A stretch of 64,000 nt of DNA from an uncultured Alphaproteobacteria bacterium (lineage in GTDB: Bacteria; Pseudomonadota; Alphaproteobacteria; HIMB59; GCA-002718135), in assembly GCA_902588745.1 (NCBI GenBank), contig CACIQI010000002.1, forward strand, positions 62,001 through 126,000. The letters run 5' to 3'. Every line of letters starts with the position of its first letter. Position 1 is the stretch's first letter. Positions 1-9,251 of the stretch are shown here, piece after piece. The notes under the pieces are model-generated. The model was given only the letters and a program-made list of their open reading frames with translations. It had not been told where the DNA came from and ran no database searches. The position numbers were made by a program, and so were the translations under genes.

Positions 1-587
1 CCAAAAGCTTTAAGTGACTCACTTTGAGCGGTTGTAATTTGATCTATTAATTCGTTGCTTGATCTAACAACACGCATTCCTCGACCTCCACCACCCCAAC
101 TAGCTTTAACAATTACTGGATAACCAATTTTTTCAACTTCTTTTTTAATACTTTTTAGATTTTCTTTTGTTACTAGAACTGACGGAACGGTGCCTACCTT
201 TGCTTCTTCGGCAACTTTTTTAGCTTCGGTTTTATTTCCAAATCTTTTTAGTATCTCTTTACTAGGTCCAATAAATGTTATGTCATTTTTTTCACACTGC
301 TCAGCTAGTTCAGGACTCTCTGATAAAAATCCATAACCTGGATGGATAGCATCAACCTTTGCATCCTTAGCAATTTTAATAATCGAGTCTATGTCCAAAT
401 ATGCTTGAATTGGACCTTTGCCGTCACCTACTAAATAACTTTCATCTGTTTTAAATCGGTGAATAGCAAAACGATCTTCTTTAGAATAAATAGCAGCTGT
501 TTTTATACCAGACTCTTCTGCAGCTCTGAAAATTCGAATAGCAATTTCACTTCTGTTTGCTGCTAAAATTTTACTAATCTTTTTCAT
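1..587 (-). CDS. pyc: Pyruvate carboxylase, N-terminal part (3' end outside window)
   Basis: This is the biotin carboxylase domain of a biotin-dependent carboxylase, which uses ATP and bicarbonate to carboxylate biotin. About 195 residues are visible and the frame stays open to the window edge. The N-terminus carries ILAANRSEIAIRIFRAA, followed by DAIHPGYGFLSESPELA and the ATP-grasp glycine-rich stretch KASWGGGGRGMRVV. The variants ANRSEIA and RFKTDESY are typical of pyruvate carboxylase rather than the accC or pccA subunits, so pyc is preferred. The full-length protein (about 1,150 residues with carboxyltransferase and biotin domains) would be needed to prove it. The start is the ATG whose complement lies at 585-587. 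The gene is divergent from the DUF2244 gene. Confidence 0.85.
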   Translation of the reverse strand, partial: MKKISKILAANRSEIAIRIFRAAEESGIKTAAIYSKEDRFAIHRFKTDESYLVGDGKGPIQAYLDIDSIIKIAKDAKVDAIHPGYGFLSESPELAEQCEKNDITFIGPSKEILKRFGNKTEAKKVAEEAKVGTVPSVLVTKENLKSIKKEVEKIGYPVIVKASWGGGGRGMRVVRSSNELIDQITTAQSESLKAF

Positions 588-799
588 CAAGCCACCATTA
601 AATAAGGATTATTACTTAATATTTTTTCGGGGATGCATCTATATGTTCCTTACTAAATTAGCAAGGGATCAAAGGAATTTAGCCATTTTTTAGGATTTGG
701 AAGCAGTTATAAATTGATAATAAGATACAAATTATCGATTTAATATCTGTGCACATATGTCTCTTTATCACAAAGGTTTTTTTATATTATTGTGAGAAT

Positions 800-1246
800 A
801 TGAATTCAATGAATGAAAACATAAGACCTTACCAAAGTTGCTCCAAATCAGTCTTTTTGATTTTAGGAATTATTTTTATAAGCTGGATTTCATTATTCTC
901 TATTTTTCTTATTGTACAAGGTGCTTGGCCTGTATCTATATTTCTTGGACTTGAATACTTAGTTATTTTTTATCTAATACGTTTATATTTCAAAGAGAAA
1001 AATATTAAGGATGAAATTAATATTGATCAAAAAGAGATATCTATAAAGAAATATAAAGGTGATAAACTGTTACATTCATCTAAATTCAGCACTTATTGGT
1101 CTAAAGTTTTTTTTACAAAATTTAGAAATACTTCTAGGTTATCAATAAGAGAATCGGATAAAGAAACTGAAGTTGCTAATTTTTTACACGCTGATTTAAA
1201 AGAAAATTTATATTTAAGGATTAAAAAACAATTAACAAATTATTAA
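800..1246 (+). CDS. DUF2244 family membrane protein
   Basis: This small integral membrane protein of unknown function resembles the alphaproteobacterial DUF2244 family. It opens with the family-like IRPYQSCSKSVFL segment, followed by two hydrophobic helices joined by a short QGAWPV turn that is characteristic of the family. A soluble C-terminal part follows, ending in a LHADLKENLYLRIKKQL motif that corresponds to the usual FL-x-PEER-x-LA ending. I chose the ATG at 800 (MNSMNEN) rather than the in-frame ATG at 749, because the extra 17 residues do not fit the family. No specific role is known. It is a single gene between pyc and a convergent sulfotransferase. Confidence 0.75.
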   Translation: MNSMNENIRPYQSCSKSVFLILGIIFISWISLFSIFLIVQGAWPVSIFLGLEYLVIFYLIRLYFKEKNIKDEINIDQKEISIKKYKGDKLLHSSKFSTYWSKVFFTKFRNTSRLSIRESDKETEVANFLHADLKENLYLRIKKQLTNY

Positions 1247-1270
1247 ATTTTTATCTTAAAACATTTAATA

Positions 1271-2116
1271 TTATAAATAATTTAATTCTTTCATGCCCTG
1301 TTTGCAGGAAGCCTCAATTTTTTTTATTTGAGCTAAACTTAATATATCTTTCCATTGTTCTGCTTTACCTGATCTGAAAAATTTATCTTTTCCTTTATGA
1401 GTTTTCATTCCAAATTTTTTTTCACTTTTTTGTAATAAACTAAATTCTGAATTCTCAACACTAAACTGAACTCTGTTATTATCCTTTTTGTGATTTAAGA
1501 TTTTTGATAAAAAATCTATTGTATTATTAAATTGACCAACACAATCTTTTAATAAATCTTCATATTTTATTATTATACGTGGCATATCGGGCAGTCCGTA
1601 TTTCCATGATTTATAATGATAATTCCAAGATCCTAAAATTTCTATATATGGATAATTATCTATAGAGTTTATATTATAAAATAATTTATCATCACAAAGA
1701 TCTGAAATAATTTTATCATAACTCTCATTTCTATAATGTGCATAAGAAATGACTACATCTCTTGGATCTCTAACAATATAGATAGTTCCTAAAGTTAATT
1801 CCATATTGGTAAATTCGTTTTTTTCTATTGATATTAAAGCATTGTGGTTTTTAAAAAAAACAACATTTCCACCCTGAATATTAACTTCTTTTTGTAAGTC
1901 CAACCAATATTTAGAAACATTGAGTGGATTTTCTATTATAGTTTTTTTATCTACTATTTTTTTCATTAGACTAAGTTGTGGAAACATTAAAATATTATTA
2001 TCTGCTATTTGAAAATTAAATTCGTTGCTGCTATTAAAGAAATAATTAGATATTAAAAATCTCATCCAAGTATTTCCACTTTTTGGATAAGATGAAATCC
2101 AAATAATTTTTTTCAT
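1271..2116 (-). CDS. Sulfotransferase domain protein
   Basis: This is a predicted cytosolic PAPS-dependent sulfotransferase of 281 residues. The 5'-phosphosulfate-binding loop SSYPKSGNTW lies at residues 8-17. The 3'-phosphate-binding motif IVRDPRDVVIS lies around 114-124. FFKNHNA near residue 88 supplies the likely catalytic His, and FFRSGKAEQWKD near the C-terminus is the conserved RxGxxGxWK-type element. The acceptor cannot be predicted; cell-surface glycans are a reasonable guess. It is similar along its whole length to the second sulfotransferase at 52143-52970, so the two are probably paralogues. It sits 21 bp downstream of dapB on the same strand, but its function does not fit lysine synthesis. 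Confidence 0.85.
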   Translation of the reverse strand: MKKIIWISSYPKSGNTWMRFLISNYFFNSSNEFNFQIADNNILMFPQLSLMKKIVDKKTIIENPLNVSKYWLDLQKEVNIQGGNVVFFKNHNALISIEKNEFTNMELTLGTIYIVRDPRDVVISYAHYRNESYDKIISDLCDDKLFYNINSIDNYPYIEILGSWNYHYKSWKYGLPDMPRIIIKYEDLLKDCVGQFNNTIDFLSKILNHKKDNNRVQFSVENSEFSLLQKSEKKFGMKTHKGKDKFFRSGKAEQWKDILSLAQIKKIEASCKQGMKELNYL

Positions 2117-2137
2117 AGATTAGAATTTATTTATAAA

Positions 2138-2941
2138 TTAAAATAATAAATCATTCATAGAGAATAGACCTTTTTTCTTTTTATATAAAAAAATGGCAGC
2201 CTCTATTGCTCCGCTCACAAATATAGATCTATTATTAGCCTTATGAACTAAATCTATTCTATCATTAGGTCCTATAAAGCTTACTGTATGTTCACCTGCA
2301 ATCTCACCACCTCTTGTAACAGAAAAACCTATTTCACCTTTTTTTCTAGATGAAAGTTTTTTTGTACGATCTAAAACTTTTGATTTATTTAATTTAGTTT
2401 TTCTGCCCTCAGCAGCATACTCTCCTAAAGATAATGCTGTTCCCGAAGGAGCATCTTTTTTGTGTTTATGATGTGTTTCAGCAATTTCAATATCATAAAC
2501 AGTATCTTTTAGAGCTGATGCTGTTTGTTTTACTAAGTTAAATAATAAGTTAACACCCAGACTCATGTTAGAAGACATGAGTATAGGTATTTTTTTAGAA
2601 TAACTATTTACTTTATTTTTTTGACCATCTGTCATTCCAGTTGTACCAATAACAACTGCTGTTTTATTTGCAGAGGCAATTTTAAGATTATCTAACGTAG
2701 ATTCAGGTGTTGTAAAATCAATTATAACATTTGAATCTTTGATTAACTGTGCTGCATTAGCTGTAACTAATTTTGCAGAGTTTATGCTTGAAACTTTGTT
2801 CAAGGGTTTGTTTATATCTTTATGTTTTTTGTACTCAAAGCCACCGACAAATTCTAAATTTTTATTTTGTAAAATTTGTTTCGATATTTCTTGACCCATT
2901 CGGCCAAGACAACCTGCAACTGCTATTTTAATTTTTGGCAT
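2138..2941 (-). CDS. dapB: 4-hydroxy-tetrahydrodipicolinate reductase
   Basis: DapB reduces hydroxy-tetrahydrodipicolinate to tetrahydrodipicolinate with NAD(P)H, in lysine and meso-diaminopimelate synthesis in the cytosol. The protein has 267 residues, the normal family length. The nucleotide-binding loop is GCLGRMG at residues 10-16. VIGTTGMT follows in the middle. The catalytic and substrate-binding signature is ETHHKHKKDAPSGTA, with the conserved His pair and Lys. VTRGGEIAGEHTV near the C-terminus is also typical. It lies just downstream of dnaJ, an arrangement common in Alphaproteobacteria. Confidence 0.97.
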   Translation of the reverse strand: MPKIKIAVAGCLGRMGQEISKQILQNKNLEFVGGFEYKKHKDINKPLNKVSSINSAKLVTANAAQLIKDSNVIIDFTTPESTLDNLKIASANKTAVVIGTTGMTDGQKNKVNSYSKKIPILMSSNMSLGVNLLFNLVKQTASALKDTVYDIEIAETHHKHKKDAPSGTALSLGEYAAEGRKTKLNKSKVLDRTKKLSSRKKGEIGFSVTRGGEIAGEHTVSFIGPNDRIDLVHKANNRSIFVSGAIEAAIFLYKKKKGLFSMNDLLF

Positions 2942-2982
2942 AAAATCTTCTTATACTTTGGTGATTGTAAGTTGAAAAGAAA

Positions 2983-4116
2983 TTAAGTTAAATCTTCCCA
3001 GACTTCTTTTAATTTTGAGAAAAAACCTTGTGATTTTGGGCTGTGTTTTTTTGATGTCCCGCCTTCATTTTCGAACTCTCTCAAAATATCTTTTTGTTTG
3101 TTATTTAGATTAACCGGTATTTCAACGTTTGCTTGCACATACATATCTCCACGTCTGCTTTGTCGAAGTATACTCATTCCTTTACCGCGTAGTCTAAATT
3201 GAGTCTCAGATTGAGTTCCCGCTGGAATATTAAGCCTGGCTTTTTTTCCCTCTATTGTTGGTACTTCTATTTCTCCGCCTAAAATAGCAGTAGTGATTGA
3301 AATTGGTATTTCACAAAATAAATTTTCTTCTTCTCTTTCAAAGAGTTTGTCCTTTTGAACTTCAACAAAAATATACAGATCTCCATTACCCGCACCTCTT
3401 TCACCAGGTTCACCTTCACCTGCAATTCGAATTCTTGTACCTGTATCAACACCAGCAGGAATAGTAACAGAAATTGTTTTTTGCTTTTTTATATTTCCAG
3501 TTCCAGAACATTTAAGACACGGATTTTTTATACTTGAACCTTCTCCACCACATGTAGGGCATGGTCTTTCAATAGAAAAGAAGCCTTGTTGTGATCGAAC
3601 CTTACCTGCGCCACCACAAGTAGAACAAGTACTTGGTCCAGATTTATCTGCACTTCCTGTAGCTGCACATGCATCACAACCAACATAAGTTGGAATTCTT
3701 ATTTGTGGTTTCTTTCCAGTGAAAGCTTCGAATAGTGAAACAGACATGTTGTAACGAAGATCACTTCCTCTTTGAGGTCCTCGTCTTCTTGATGATTGTC
3801 CTCCAAACCCTCCACCAAAGAATTCTTCAAAAATATCAGAAAAGCCCCCTGCAAAATCTCCAAAGCCTTGGGCTCCACCCATTCCACCTTGTTTAAAAGC
3901 ATCATGTCCATATTGATCATAAGCTGATCTTTTTTCTGAGTCTTTTAGAATTTCGTAAGCAGCAGCAGCTTCTTTGAATTTTCTTTCAGCAGTTTTGTCA
4001 TCCTTGTTACGATCAGGATGGTATTTCATGGCTTGTTTTCTATAAGCTTTTTTTATTTCATCATCACTGGCATTTCGTTGAACACCTAATATCTCATAGA
4101 AATCTTTATCAGCCAC
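2983..4116 (-). CDS. dnaJ: Chaperone DnaJ (Hsp40)
   Basis: DnaJ is the co-chaperone that delivers unfolded clients to DnaK and stimulates its ATPase. The protein has 377 residues. The J domain occupies residues 1-70 with the HPD triad at 33-35. A Gly/Phe-rich linker follows (about 72-112). Four CxxCxxxG zinc repeats come next ([32 protein letters not shown]), then the C-terminal substrate domains. The start is GTG at 4116, preceded by a strong Shine-Dalgarno (GGAGG on the minus strand, about 4119-4124), which fixes the start. It is 28 bp downstream of dnaK and probably cotranscribed from the dnaK heat-shock promoter. Confidence 0.98.
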   Translation of the reverse strand: MADKDFYEILGVQRNASDDEIKKAYRKQAMKYHPDRNKDDKTAERKFKEAAAAYEILKDSEKRSAYDQYGHDAFKQGGMGGAQGFGDFAGGFSDIFEEFFGGGFGGQSSRRRGPQRGSDLRYNMSVSLFEAFTGKKPQIRIPTYVGCDACAATGSADKSGPSTCSTCGGAGKVRSQQGFFSIERPCPTCGGEGSSIKNPCLKCSGTGNIKKQKTISVTIPAGVDTGTRIRIAGEGEPGERGAGNGDLYIFVEVQKDKLFEREEENLFCEIPISITTAILGGEIEVPTIEGKKARLNIPAGTQSETQFRLRGKGMSILRQSRRGDMYVQANVEIPVNLNNKQKDILREFENEGGTSKKHSPKSQGFFSKLKEVWEDLT

Positions 4117-4144
4117 ATCTCCTCCTTATAAAAATTATGGAGCG

Positions 4145-6067
4145 TTAATCTTTTTTATCTTCGTCTACTTCTTCAAATTCTGCATCTACAACTTTTTCAT
4201 CTTTTGTATTATCAGCTGATGGTTCAGCACCAGATGGATCAGGTTGTGGTCCAGCACCTTGAGGGTTTTGTTTATAAATTGCTTCACCCATTTTGAGAGA
4301 TGACTGAACAAGTGCTTCAGTTTTAGATTTTATAGCTTCTAAATCTTCGCCGTCTTTTACTTTTTTAAGCTCTTCAATATCCTCTGTGATTTTGTTTTTA
4401 TCAGCTTCAGGAATTTTATCACCGTGCTCTTTTAAGTTCTTTTCAGTTTCATTAATTAAACTATCAGCATGGTTTCTAGTATCAACAGCTTCTCTTTTCT
4501 TTTTGTCAGCTTCAGCATTTTCTTCTGCCTCTTTGACCATTTTTTCAATCTCATCATCTGATAATCCGCCAGAAGCCTGGATCTTGATTTGTTGTTCTTT
4601 ACCAGTTGATTTGTCTTTAGCCGAAACGTTTACAATACCATTTGCATCGATATCAAAAGTTACTTCAATTTGAGGCATTCCTCTTGCAGCAGGTGGAATA
4701 CCTACTAAATCAAACTGACCTAGTAATTTGTTATCAGCAGCCATTTCTCTTTCACCTTGAAATACTCTAATTGTTACTGCACTCTGATTATCTTCAGCTG
4801 TAGAAAATACCTGGCTCTTCTTTGTTGGGATAGTTGTGTTTTTATCAATCAGCTTTGTAAATACACCACCGAGTGTTTCAATACCAAGTGATAAAGGTGT
4901 AACATCAAGAAGTAGTACATCTTTGACATCACCTTGTAACACACCTGCTTGGATAGCAGCACCAGATGCTACAACTTCATCTGGGTTAACACCTTTATTA
5001 GGTTCTTTACCAAAGAAGTTTTTTACTATCTCCGTTACTTTAGGCATTCTTGTCATACCACCAACCAAAATTACATCATCAATTTCAGCAGCTTGTAATC
5101 CAGCATCTTTGAGTGCCATTTCGCAAGGTTTTAAACTTTGGTTTAAAAGTTCACCTACGATAGCTTCTAGTTTTGCTCTCGATAATTTAATCGTTAAATG
5201 TTTAGGACCAGATTGATCAGCAGTAATGAATGGCAAGTTAACTTCTGTTTCAGTTGAACTTGATAGTTCAATTTTTGCTTTCTCAGCTGCCTCTTTCAAA
5301 CGTTGAAGGGCAAGTTTATCTGAACGTAAATCAATACCATTATCTTTTTTGAATTCATCAGCAAGATAATCAATAATTTTAAGATCAAAATCTTCACCAC
5401 CAAGGTGCGTATCGCCATTGGTTGATTTAACTTCGAAAACACCGTCGCCTATTTCTAGAATGGAAATATCAAATGTACCTCCACCAAGATCATAAACAGC
5501 AACAGTACCAGTTTTCTTTTTATCTAAACCATATGCTAACGCTGCAGCAGTAGGCTCGTTAATAATTCTTAAGACTTCTAGTCCAGCTATTTTTCCAGCA
5601 TCTTTTGTTGCTTGTCTTTGAGCATCGTTAAAATATGCAGGAACGGTGATAACTGCTTGTGTAACAGTGTCTCCTAAATAAGACTCTGCAGTCTCTTTCA
5701 TTTTTTGTAAAATAAATGCACTAATTTGACTTGGACTATATTTATCTCCACGTGCTTCTACCCATGCATCACCGTTATCACCTTTTACTATTTTATAAGG
5801 TACTAGTCCGCTGTCAGACTTAACAGCTTCATCCTCAAATGTTCTTCCGATTAATCTTTTTATGGCAAATAAAGTATTTTCAGAATTAGTTACTGCTTGT
5901 CTTTTAGCTGATTGTCCAACAAGTTTTTCTTTTGTGTCACTGAATGCTACCATTGAAGGAGTTGTTCTTCCACCCTCAGAATTTTCAATTACTTTTGCTT
6001 CCTTACCGTCCATTACTGCAACGCAGGAGTTTGTAGTACCTAAATCAATACCAATTACTTTTGCCAT
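4145..6067 (-). CDS. dnaK: Chaperone DnaK (Hsp70)
   Basis: DnaK is the ATP-dependent Hsp70 chaperone. At 640 residues it is the usual length. The ATPase domain starts with [14 protein letters not shown], and the phosphate-2 loop reads [13 protein letters not shown]. The linker [19 protein letters not shown] leads to the substrate-binding domain. The lid ends in an acidic tail containing [10 protein letters not shown] Shine-Dalgarno GAGGAC lies just upstream of the ATG at 6067. An RpoH-like promoter lies about 50-80 bp upstream (6120-6147). It is followed by dnaJ, and grpE lies upstream on the same strand. Confidence 0.99.
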   Translation of the reverse strand: MAKVIGIDLGTTNSCVAVMDGKEAKVIENSEGGRTTPSMVAFSDTKEKLVGQSAKRQAVTNSENTLFAIKRLIGRTFEDEAVKSDSGLVPYKIVKGDNGDAWVEARGDKYSPSQISAFILQKMKETAESYLGDTVTQAVITVPAYFNDAQRQATKDAGKIAGLEVLRIINEPTAAALAYGLDKKKTGTVAVYDLGGGTFDISILEIGDGVFEVKSTNGDTHLGGEDFDLKIIDYLADEFKKDNGIDLRSDKLALQRLKEAAEKAKIELSSSTETEVNLPFITADQSGPKHLTIKLSRAKLEAIVGELLNQSLKPCEMALKDAGLQAAEIDDVILVGGMTRMPKVTEIVKNFFGKEPNKGVNPDEVVASGAAIQAGVLQGDVKDVLLLDVTPLSLGIETLGGVFTKLIDKNTTIPTKKSQVFSTAEDNQSAVTIRVFQGEREMAADNKLLGQFDLVGIPPAARGMPQIEVTFDIDANGIVNVSAKDKSTGKEQQIKIQASGGLSDDEIEKMVKEAEENAEADKKKREAVDTRNHADSLINETEKNLKEHGDKIPEADKNKITEDIEELKKVKDGEDLEAIKSKTEALVQSSLKMGEAIYKQNPQGAGPQPDPSGAEPSADNTKDEKVVDAEFEEVDEDKKD

Positions 6068-6119
6068 ATTTTTTGTCCTCTTTACTTAATTATTTACCAA
6101 TCAACATTGGCTACATTAG

Positions 6120-6147
6120 ATATGGGAAAAAAGTTTTAAAATACAAG
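6120..6147 (-). promoter_or_regulatory. RpoH (sigma-32)-like promoter of dnaK-dnaJ
   Basis: On the minus strand CTTGTA (6147-6142) is separated by 15 bp from CCCATAT (6126-6120). This agrees well with the alphaproteobacterial heat-shock consensus CTTG-N-CCCATnT. Transcription would begin near 6112, giving a leader of about 45 nt before the dnaK Shine-Dalgarno. No CIRCE operator (TTAGCACTC-N9-GAGTGCTAA) is present nearby, so control by RpoH rather than HrcA is inferred for this unit. Confidence 0.65.
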
Positions 6148-6192
6148 GATGTTTGGGATTTATATTAAAAAATACAAGCAAATTAAAGCTTT

Positions 6193-6864
6193 TTATGACT
6201 TTTCTTTACTCTCATTTTCAGGATTATCTGCTACTTTTTCTTCTTTAGGTTCTTCTGTTTTAGCGACTGGTTTTTTAGAAACTCCGACCATTGCTGCTCT
6301 GAGCAATCGGTCATACATTGTATAGCCAGATTGGACTTCTTGTACTACTGTTCCTTCTTCAACTTCATTATTTTCAACTTCCATCATTGCTTGATGAAAA
6401 TTATGGTCAAATTTTTGATTTAAAGTTTCAATTTTTTTGACACCATGCTTTTCAAGAGTACTTTTGTATTCTTTAAGCACCATTTTTAAACCATCGATAA
6501 GATTTTTTATACTTTCTGGATGATTTTCATCTTCTGGTAAAGCATCCAGCGCTCTTTCTAAATTATCTCCTGGCGATAGAATGTCTCTTGCTAAATTTAT
6601 GCTACCAAACTTTATTGTTTCAACTTTTTCTCGTTCAAATCTTTTTCTAAGATTTTCCATTTCAGCGAGTAATCGAATTTTTTCTTCTTTTAGTGTTTCA
6701 ATTTCCTTTTCTAAGCTGTCTTTTTCTGAATTTTCATCTTCAGTTGTCTCTTCTGTATCTGTGTTTTCTTGAGAATCATTATTGTCTTCATCGTTTTCAA
6801 TATTCTCAGAATCAGGCATTTTTATTTCTTCTTGTTGGCTATCTTCTTCTTTTTTTTCAACCAT
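6193..6864 (-). CDS. grpE: Nucleotide exchange factor GrpE
   Basis: GrpE releases ADP from DnaK during the chaperone cycle. The protein has 223 residues. The first 50 or so residues are strongly acidic and disordered (many Asp, Glu, Asn). A long coiled coil follows (about 50-95, EKEIETLKEEKIRLLAEMEN) running into LRKRFEREK. The beta-domain carries MVLKEYKSTLEKHGVKKI and the FDHNFHQAMMEVE motif, then GYTMYDRLLRAAMVGVSK. The C-terminus is a short charged tail. The start ATG overlaps the stop of hrcA (6864), so the two are translationally coupled. Confidence 0.97.
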   Translation of the reverse strand: MVEKKEEDSQQEEIKMPDSENIENDEDNNDSQENTDTEETTEDENSEKDSLEKEIETLKEEKIRLLAEMENLRKRFEREKVETIKFGSINLARDILSPGDNLERALDALPEDENHPESIKNLIDGLKMVLKEYKSTLEKHGVKKIETLNQKFDHNFHQAMMEVENNEVEEGTVVQEVQSGYTMYDRLLRAAMVGVSKKPVAKTEEPKEEKVADNPENESKEKS

Positions 6865-7910
6865 TAATCGATTACCTTTCCAATAATTTTAGACGTATAA
6901 TCAACAAGAGGAACTATTTTGGAGTAGTTTAGTCTTGTTGGCCCAACTACACCTATAGCTCCTATAATTTCTTGATCATTGTTTTTATATGGGGCCATTA
7001 CCATAGAAAGACCAGAGTGTTTAAACAAAAAATTTTTAGATCCAATAAATATTTGTACCCCCTTTGCTTTTCCTGCAGTTTCCAATATATCTACAAAACT
7101 AGATTTTTTCTCAATTTCATCAAAAAGATTTCTGATTTGATCTAAATCTTTAGAAACAATTTCATCTTTTAATAAATTTGATTGACCGTGTAGAAAAATA
7201 TAAGGATTTTTACTATTAGGCTGAGTTTCAATAATACCTTGTTGAATTAATTTTGAAGAAATTGACTCTAGCTCATTTTGTGAATTTTTTATTTCAGATT
7301 GAATTAGTCTCTTAATTTGTGAAATGTTTTTATTTGTAAACTTTGATGTAAGATAATTGGAAGCCTGTATCAGTAATGAACTATTATATTTTCCATTATC
7401 TTCAATGATCCTGTTTTCTACTTCTCCATTCTCATATGCAAGAATAAGCATTAATTGAGTACTATTAAGTCTTATAAATTCGACATGTTTTAAGTTTTTT
7501 TGAAATTTTGGTGCAATAACTATTCCTGCATAACTTGATAATCCAGAAATAGCCTTAGAAGCAACATCAAGTACCTCTTCATAAGATTTTCCCTTTGTTA
7601 AACACTGTTGTTTAATATTTTCTTTATCTATTTTTGAAATTCTTCCAAACTCTAAAAGTCCGTCCACAAAAAACCTCATACCTTTTTCAGTAGGCATTCT
7701 ACCAGCTGATCTGTGTGGAGCATAAAGTAGTCCCTCTTTTTGTAAATTTGATAAAATGGATCTAATTGAAGCTGATGAAAGATTTAAGCCCCCCATCTTC
7801 ATAATTGTTTCTGATCCTGCTGGAGATCCAGTTTTGAGATATGACTCAACTAATTTTTTAAAAATTAATTTCGATCTATCATTAATTTCTGCGTATACAT
7901 TATCAGACAT
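6864..7910 (-). CDS. hrcA: Heat-inducible transcription repressor HrcA
   Basis: HrcA represses heat-shock operons by binding CIRCE operators and responds to GroEL availability. The protein has 348 residues, the usual length. The N-terminal winged helix-turn-helix includes TGSPAGSETIMK and LSSASIRSILSNLQKEGLLYAPHRSAGRMPTEKG (written in pieces, residues about 32-83), typical of the family. The C-terminal part has the conserved GAIGVVGPTRLNYSKIVPLVDYTS. It is divergent from rph, only 47 bp away, and forms a unit with grpE. No CIRCE site was found in this window, so its target operon (probably groESL) must be elsewhere. Confidence 0.96.
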   Translation of the reverse strand: MSDNVYAEINDRSKLIFKKLVESYLKTGSPAGSETIMKMGGLNLSSASIRSILSNLQKEGLLYAPHRSAGRMPTEKGMRFFVDGLLEFGRISKIDKENIKQQCLTKGKSYEEVLDVASKAISGLSSYAGIVIAPKFQKNLKHVEFIRLNSTQLMLILAYENGEVENRIIEDNGKYNSSLLIQASNYLTSKFTNKNISQIKRLIQSEIKNSQNELESISSKLIQQGIIETQPNSKNPYIFLHGQSNLLKDEIVSKDLDQIRNLFDEIEKKSSFVDILETAGKAKGVQIFIGSKNFLFKHSGLSMVMAPYKNNDQEIIGAIGVVGPTRLNYSKIVPLVDYTSKIIGKVID

Positions 7911-7957
7911 AAGAATTTTATTTAAAAAAATTATTTATCTACTATTATTAAATTTAT

Positions 7958-8668
7958 ATGAGAAAAGATAGATCCTTCAATCAAATGCGTGAAATTTCAT
8001 TTGAGAAAAACGTGAATATTCATGCAGATGGTTCATGCTTAGTGAAATTTGGAAATACACATGTTCTTTGTCTTGCGACAATTGATGAAAAAGTTCCTCA
8101 CTGGTTAAAAAATACTGGCAAAGGTTGGGTTACAGCAGAATACGGCATGCTGCCAAGATCTACAAATACAAGAATGGATAGAGAGGCAGCAAAAGGAAAG
8201 CAGTCAGGTAGAACACAAGAAATACAAAGGTTAATTGGGCGTAGCCTAAGATCTATTGTAGATCTTTCAAATCTTGGAGAGCGTCAAATAAAAATAGATT
8301 GTGATGTGATTCAAGCTGATGGTGGCACAAGAACAGCTGCAATTAGTGGGGGCTTCGTTTCATTATATTTGGCTATAGAAAAATTAAAAAACAATTATAA
8401 TCTTCAAAAGCCTATTATTAAAAATTTTATAGGGGCAGTCTCAGCTGGAATACTAAATAATAAATCAATTTTAGATTTAGATTATAAGGAAGACTCAGAA
8501 GCACAAGTAGATGCAAATTTTGTAATTTGTGAATCTGGTGAAATATCTGAAATCCAAGTAACAGGGGAAGAATTTTTTTTCAACGATAATCAATTTGAAG
8601 AAATATTTACTCTTGCTAAGGATGGTATTAAAAAGATAATTGCAAAACAAAAAGAGGCTTTGAAGTAA
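7958..8668 (+). CDS. rph: Ribonuclease PH
   Basis: RNase PH is a phosphorolytic 3'-5' exoribonuclease that trims tRNA precursors. The protein has 236 residues, the family length. It shows KNVNIHADGSCLVKFGNTHVLC near the N-terminus, with the GWVTAEYGMLPRSTNTR motif and RTQEIQRLIGRSLRS in the middle. The acidic active-site stretch IDCDVIQADGGTRTAAI follows. Its start lies 47 bp from the divergent hrcA. rdgB follows after 1 bp, so rph-rdgB is an operon, as in most Alphaproteobacteria. Confidence 0.97.
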   Translation: MRKDRSFNQMREISFEKNVNIHADGSCLVKFGNTHVLCLATIDEKVPHWLKNTGKGWVTAEYGMLPRSTNTRMDREAAKGKQSGRTQEIQRLIGRSLRSIVDLSNLGERQIKIDCDVIQADGGTRTAAISGGFVSLYLAIEKLKNNYNLQKPIIKNFIGAVSAGILNNKSILDLDYKEDSEAQVDANFVICESGEISEIQVTGEEFFFNDNQFEEIFTLAKDGIKKIIAKQKEALK

Positions 8669-8669
8669 A

Positions 8670-9251
8670 TTGAAAGAAATATTATTTTTTTCGAATAATA
8701 AAAATAAAGTATTTGAAATTAAAAAAATTTTCAAAAAAAATAAGGTAAAACTTCTATCCTTGAGTGATGTGAATATAGATGATCAGCCCATAGAAAATGG
8801 CAAAACTTTTGAAGAAAATGCAAAGATAAAATCTGATTATGGATTTAATAAAGCCGGTATTCCTTGTTTCGCTGATGACTCAGGAATATGTATTGAAAGT
8901 TTAAATTGGAAACCTGGTATTAGTTCTAAAAGATTTTTAAATAAGTTTAGAAGCAAAGATGAGTGTTTTAAATATATTATGAAAAGTGTCAAAGTAAATT
9001 GCAAAAAAAAAGCATATTTTAAAACTTCAATAAGCTTAACAATAAATAATTCCAAAAACATAATTTTTAACGGAAAACTTGATGGAAAGATTTCAGATAA
9101 AAAAAAAGGTGGTAGTGGCTTTGGTTATGATCCAATATTTATTCCAAATAGCTATGAAAAAACATTAGCAGAAATTAGTGTTAATGAAAAAAATAAAATA
9201 AGCCATAGATCAATAGCAGTAACAAAATTAATTAATTTTTTGTTTAGTTAA
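8670..9251 (+). CDS. rdgB: XTP/dITP diphosphatase (RdgB/HAM1 family)
   Basis: RdgB hydrolyses non-canonical purine nucleoside triphosphates (dITP, XTP) to monophosphates, keeping them out of DNA. The protein has 193 residues. The N-terminal ILFFSNNKNKVFEIKKIF is the substrate-binding segment. FADDSGICIESLNWKPGISSKRF (residues about 65-88) contains the metal-binding Asp pair. GGSGFGYDPIFIP and ISHRSIAVTKL complete the family motifs. The start is a TTG at 8670, immediately after the rph stop. The usual third gene of this operon, hemW, does not follow; the convergent LpoA-like gene does. Confidence 0.95.
   Translation: MKEILFFSNNKNKVFEIKKIFKKNKVKLLSLSDVNIDDQPIENGKTFEENAKIKSDYGFNKAGIPCFADDSGICIESLNWKPGISSKRFLNKFRSKDECFKYIMKSVKVNCKKKAYFKTSISLTINNSKNIIFNGKLDGKISDKKKGGSGFGYDPIFIPNSYEKTLAEISVNEKNKISHRSIAVTKLINFLFS

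Noticed and set aside
5862-6089. Plus-strand frames opposite dnaK, dnaJ and grpE
   Set aside because: They are antisense shadows of strongly conserved genes and carry no family motifs.
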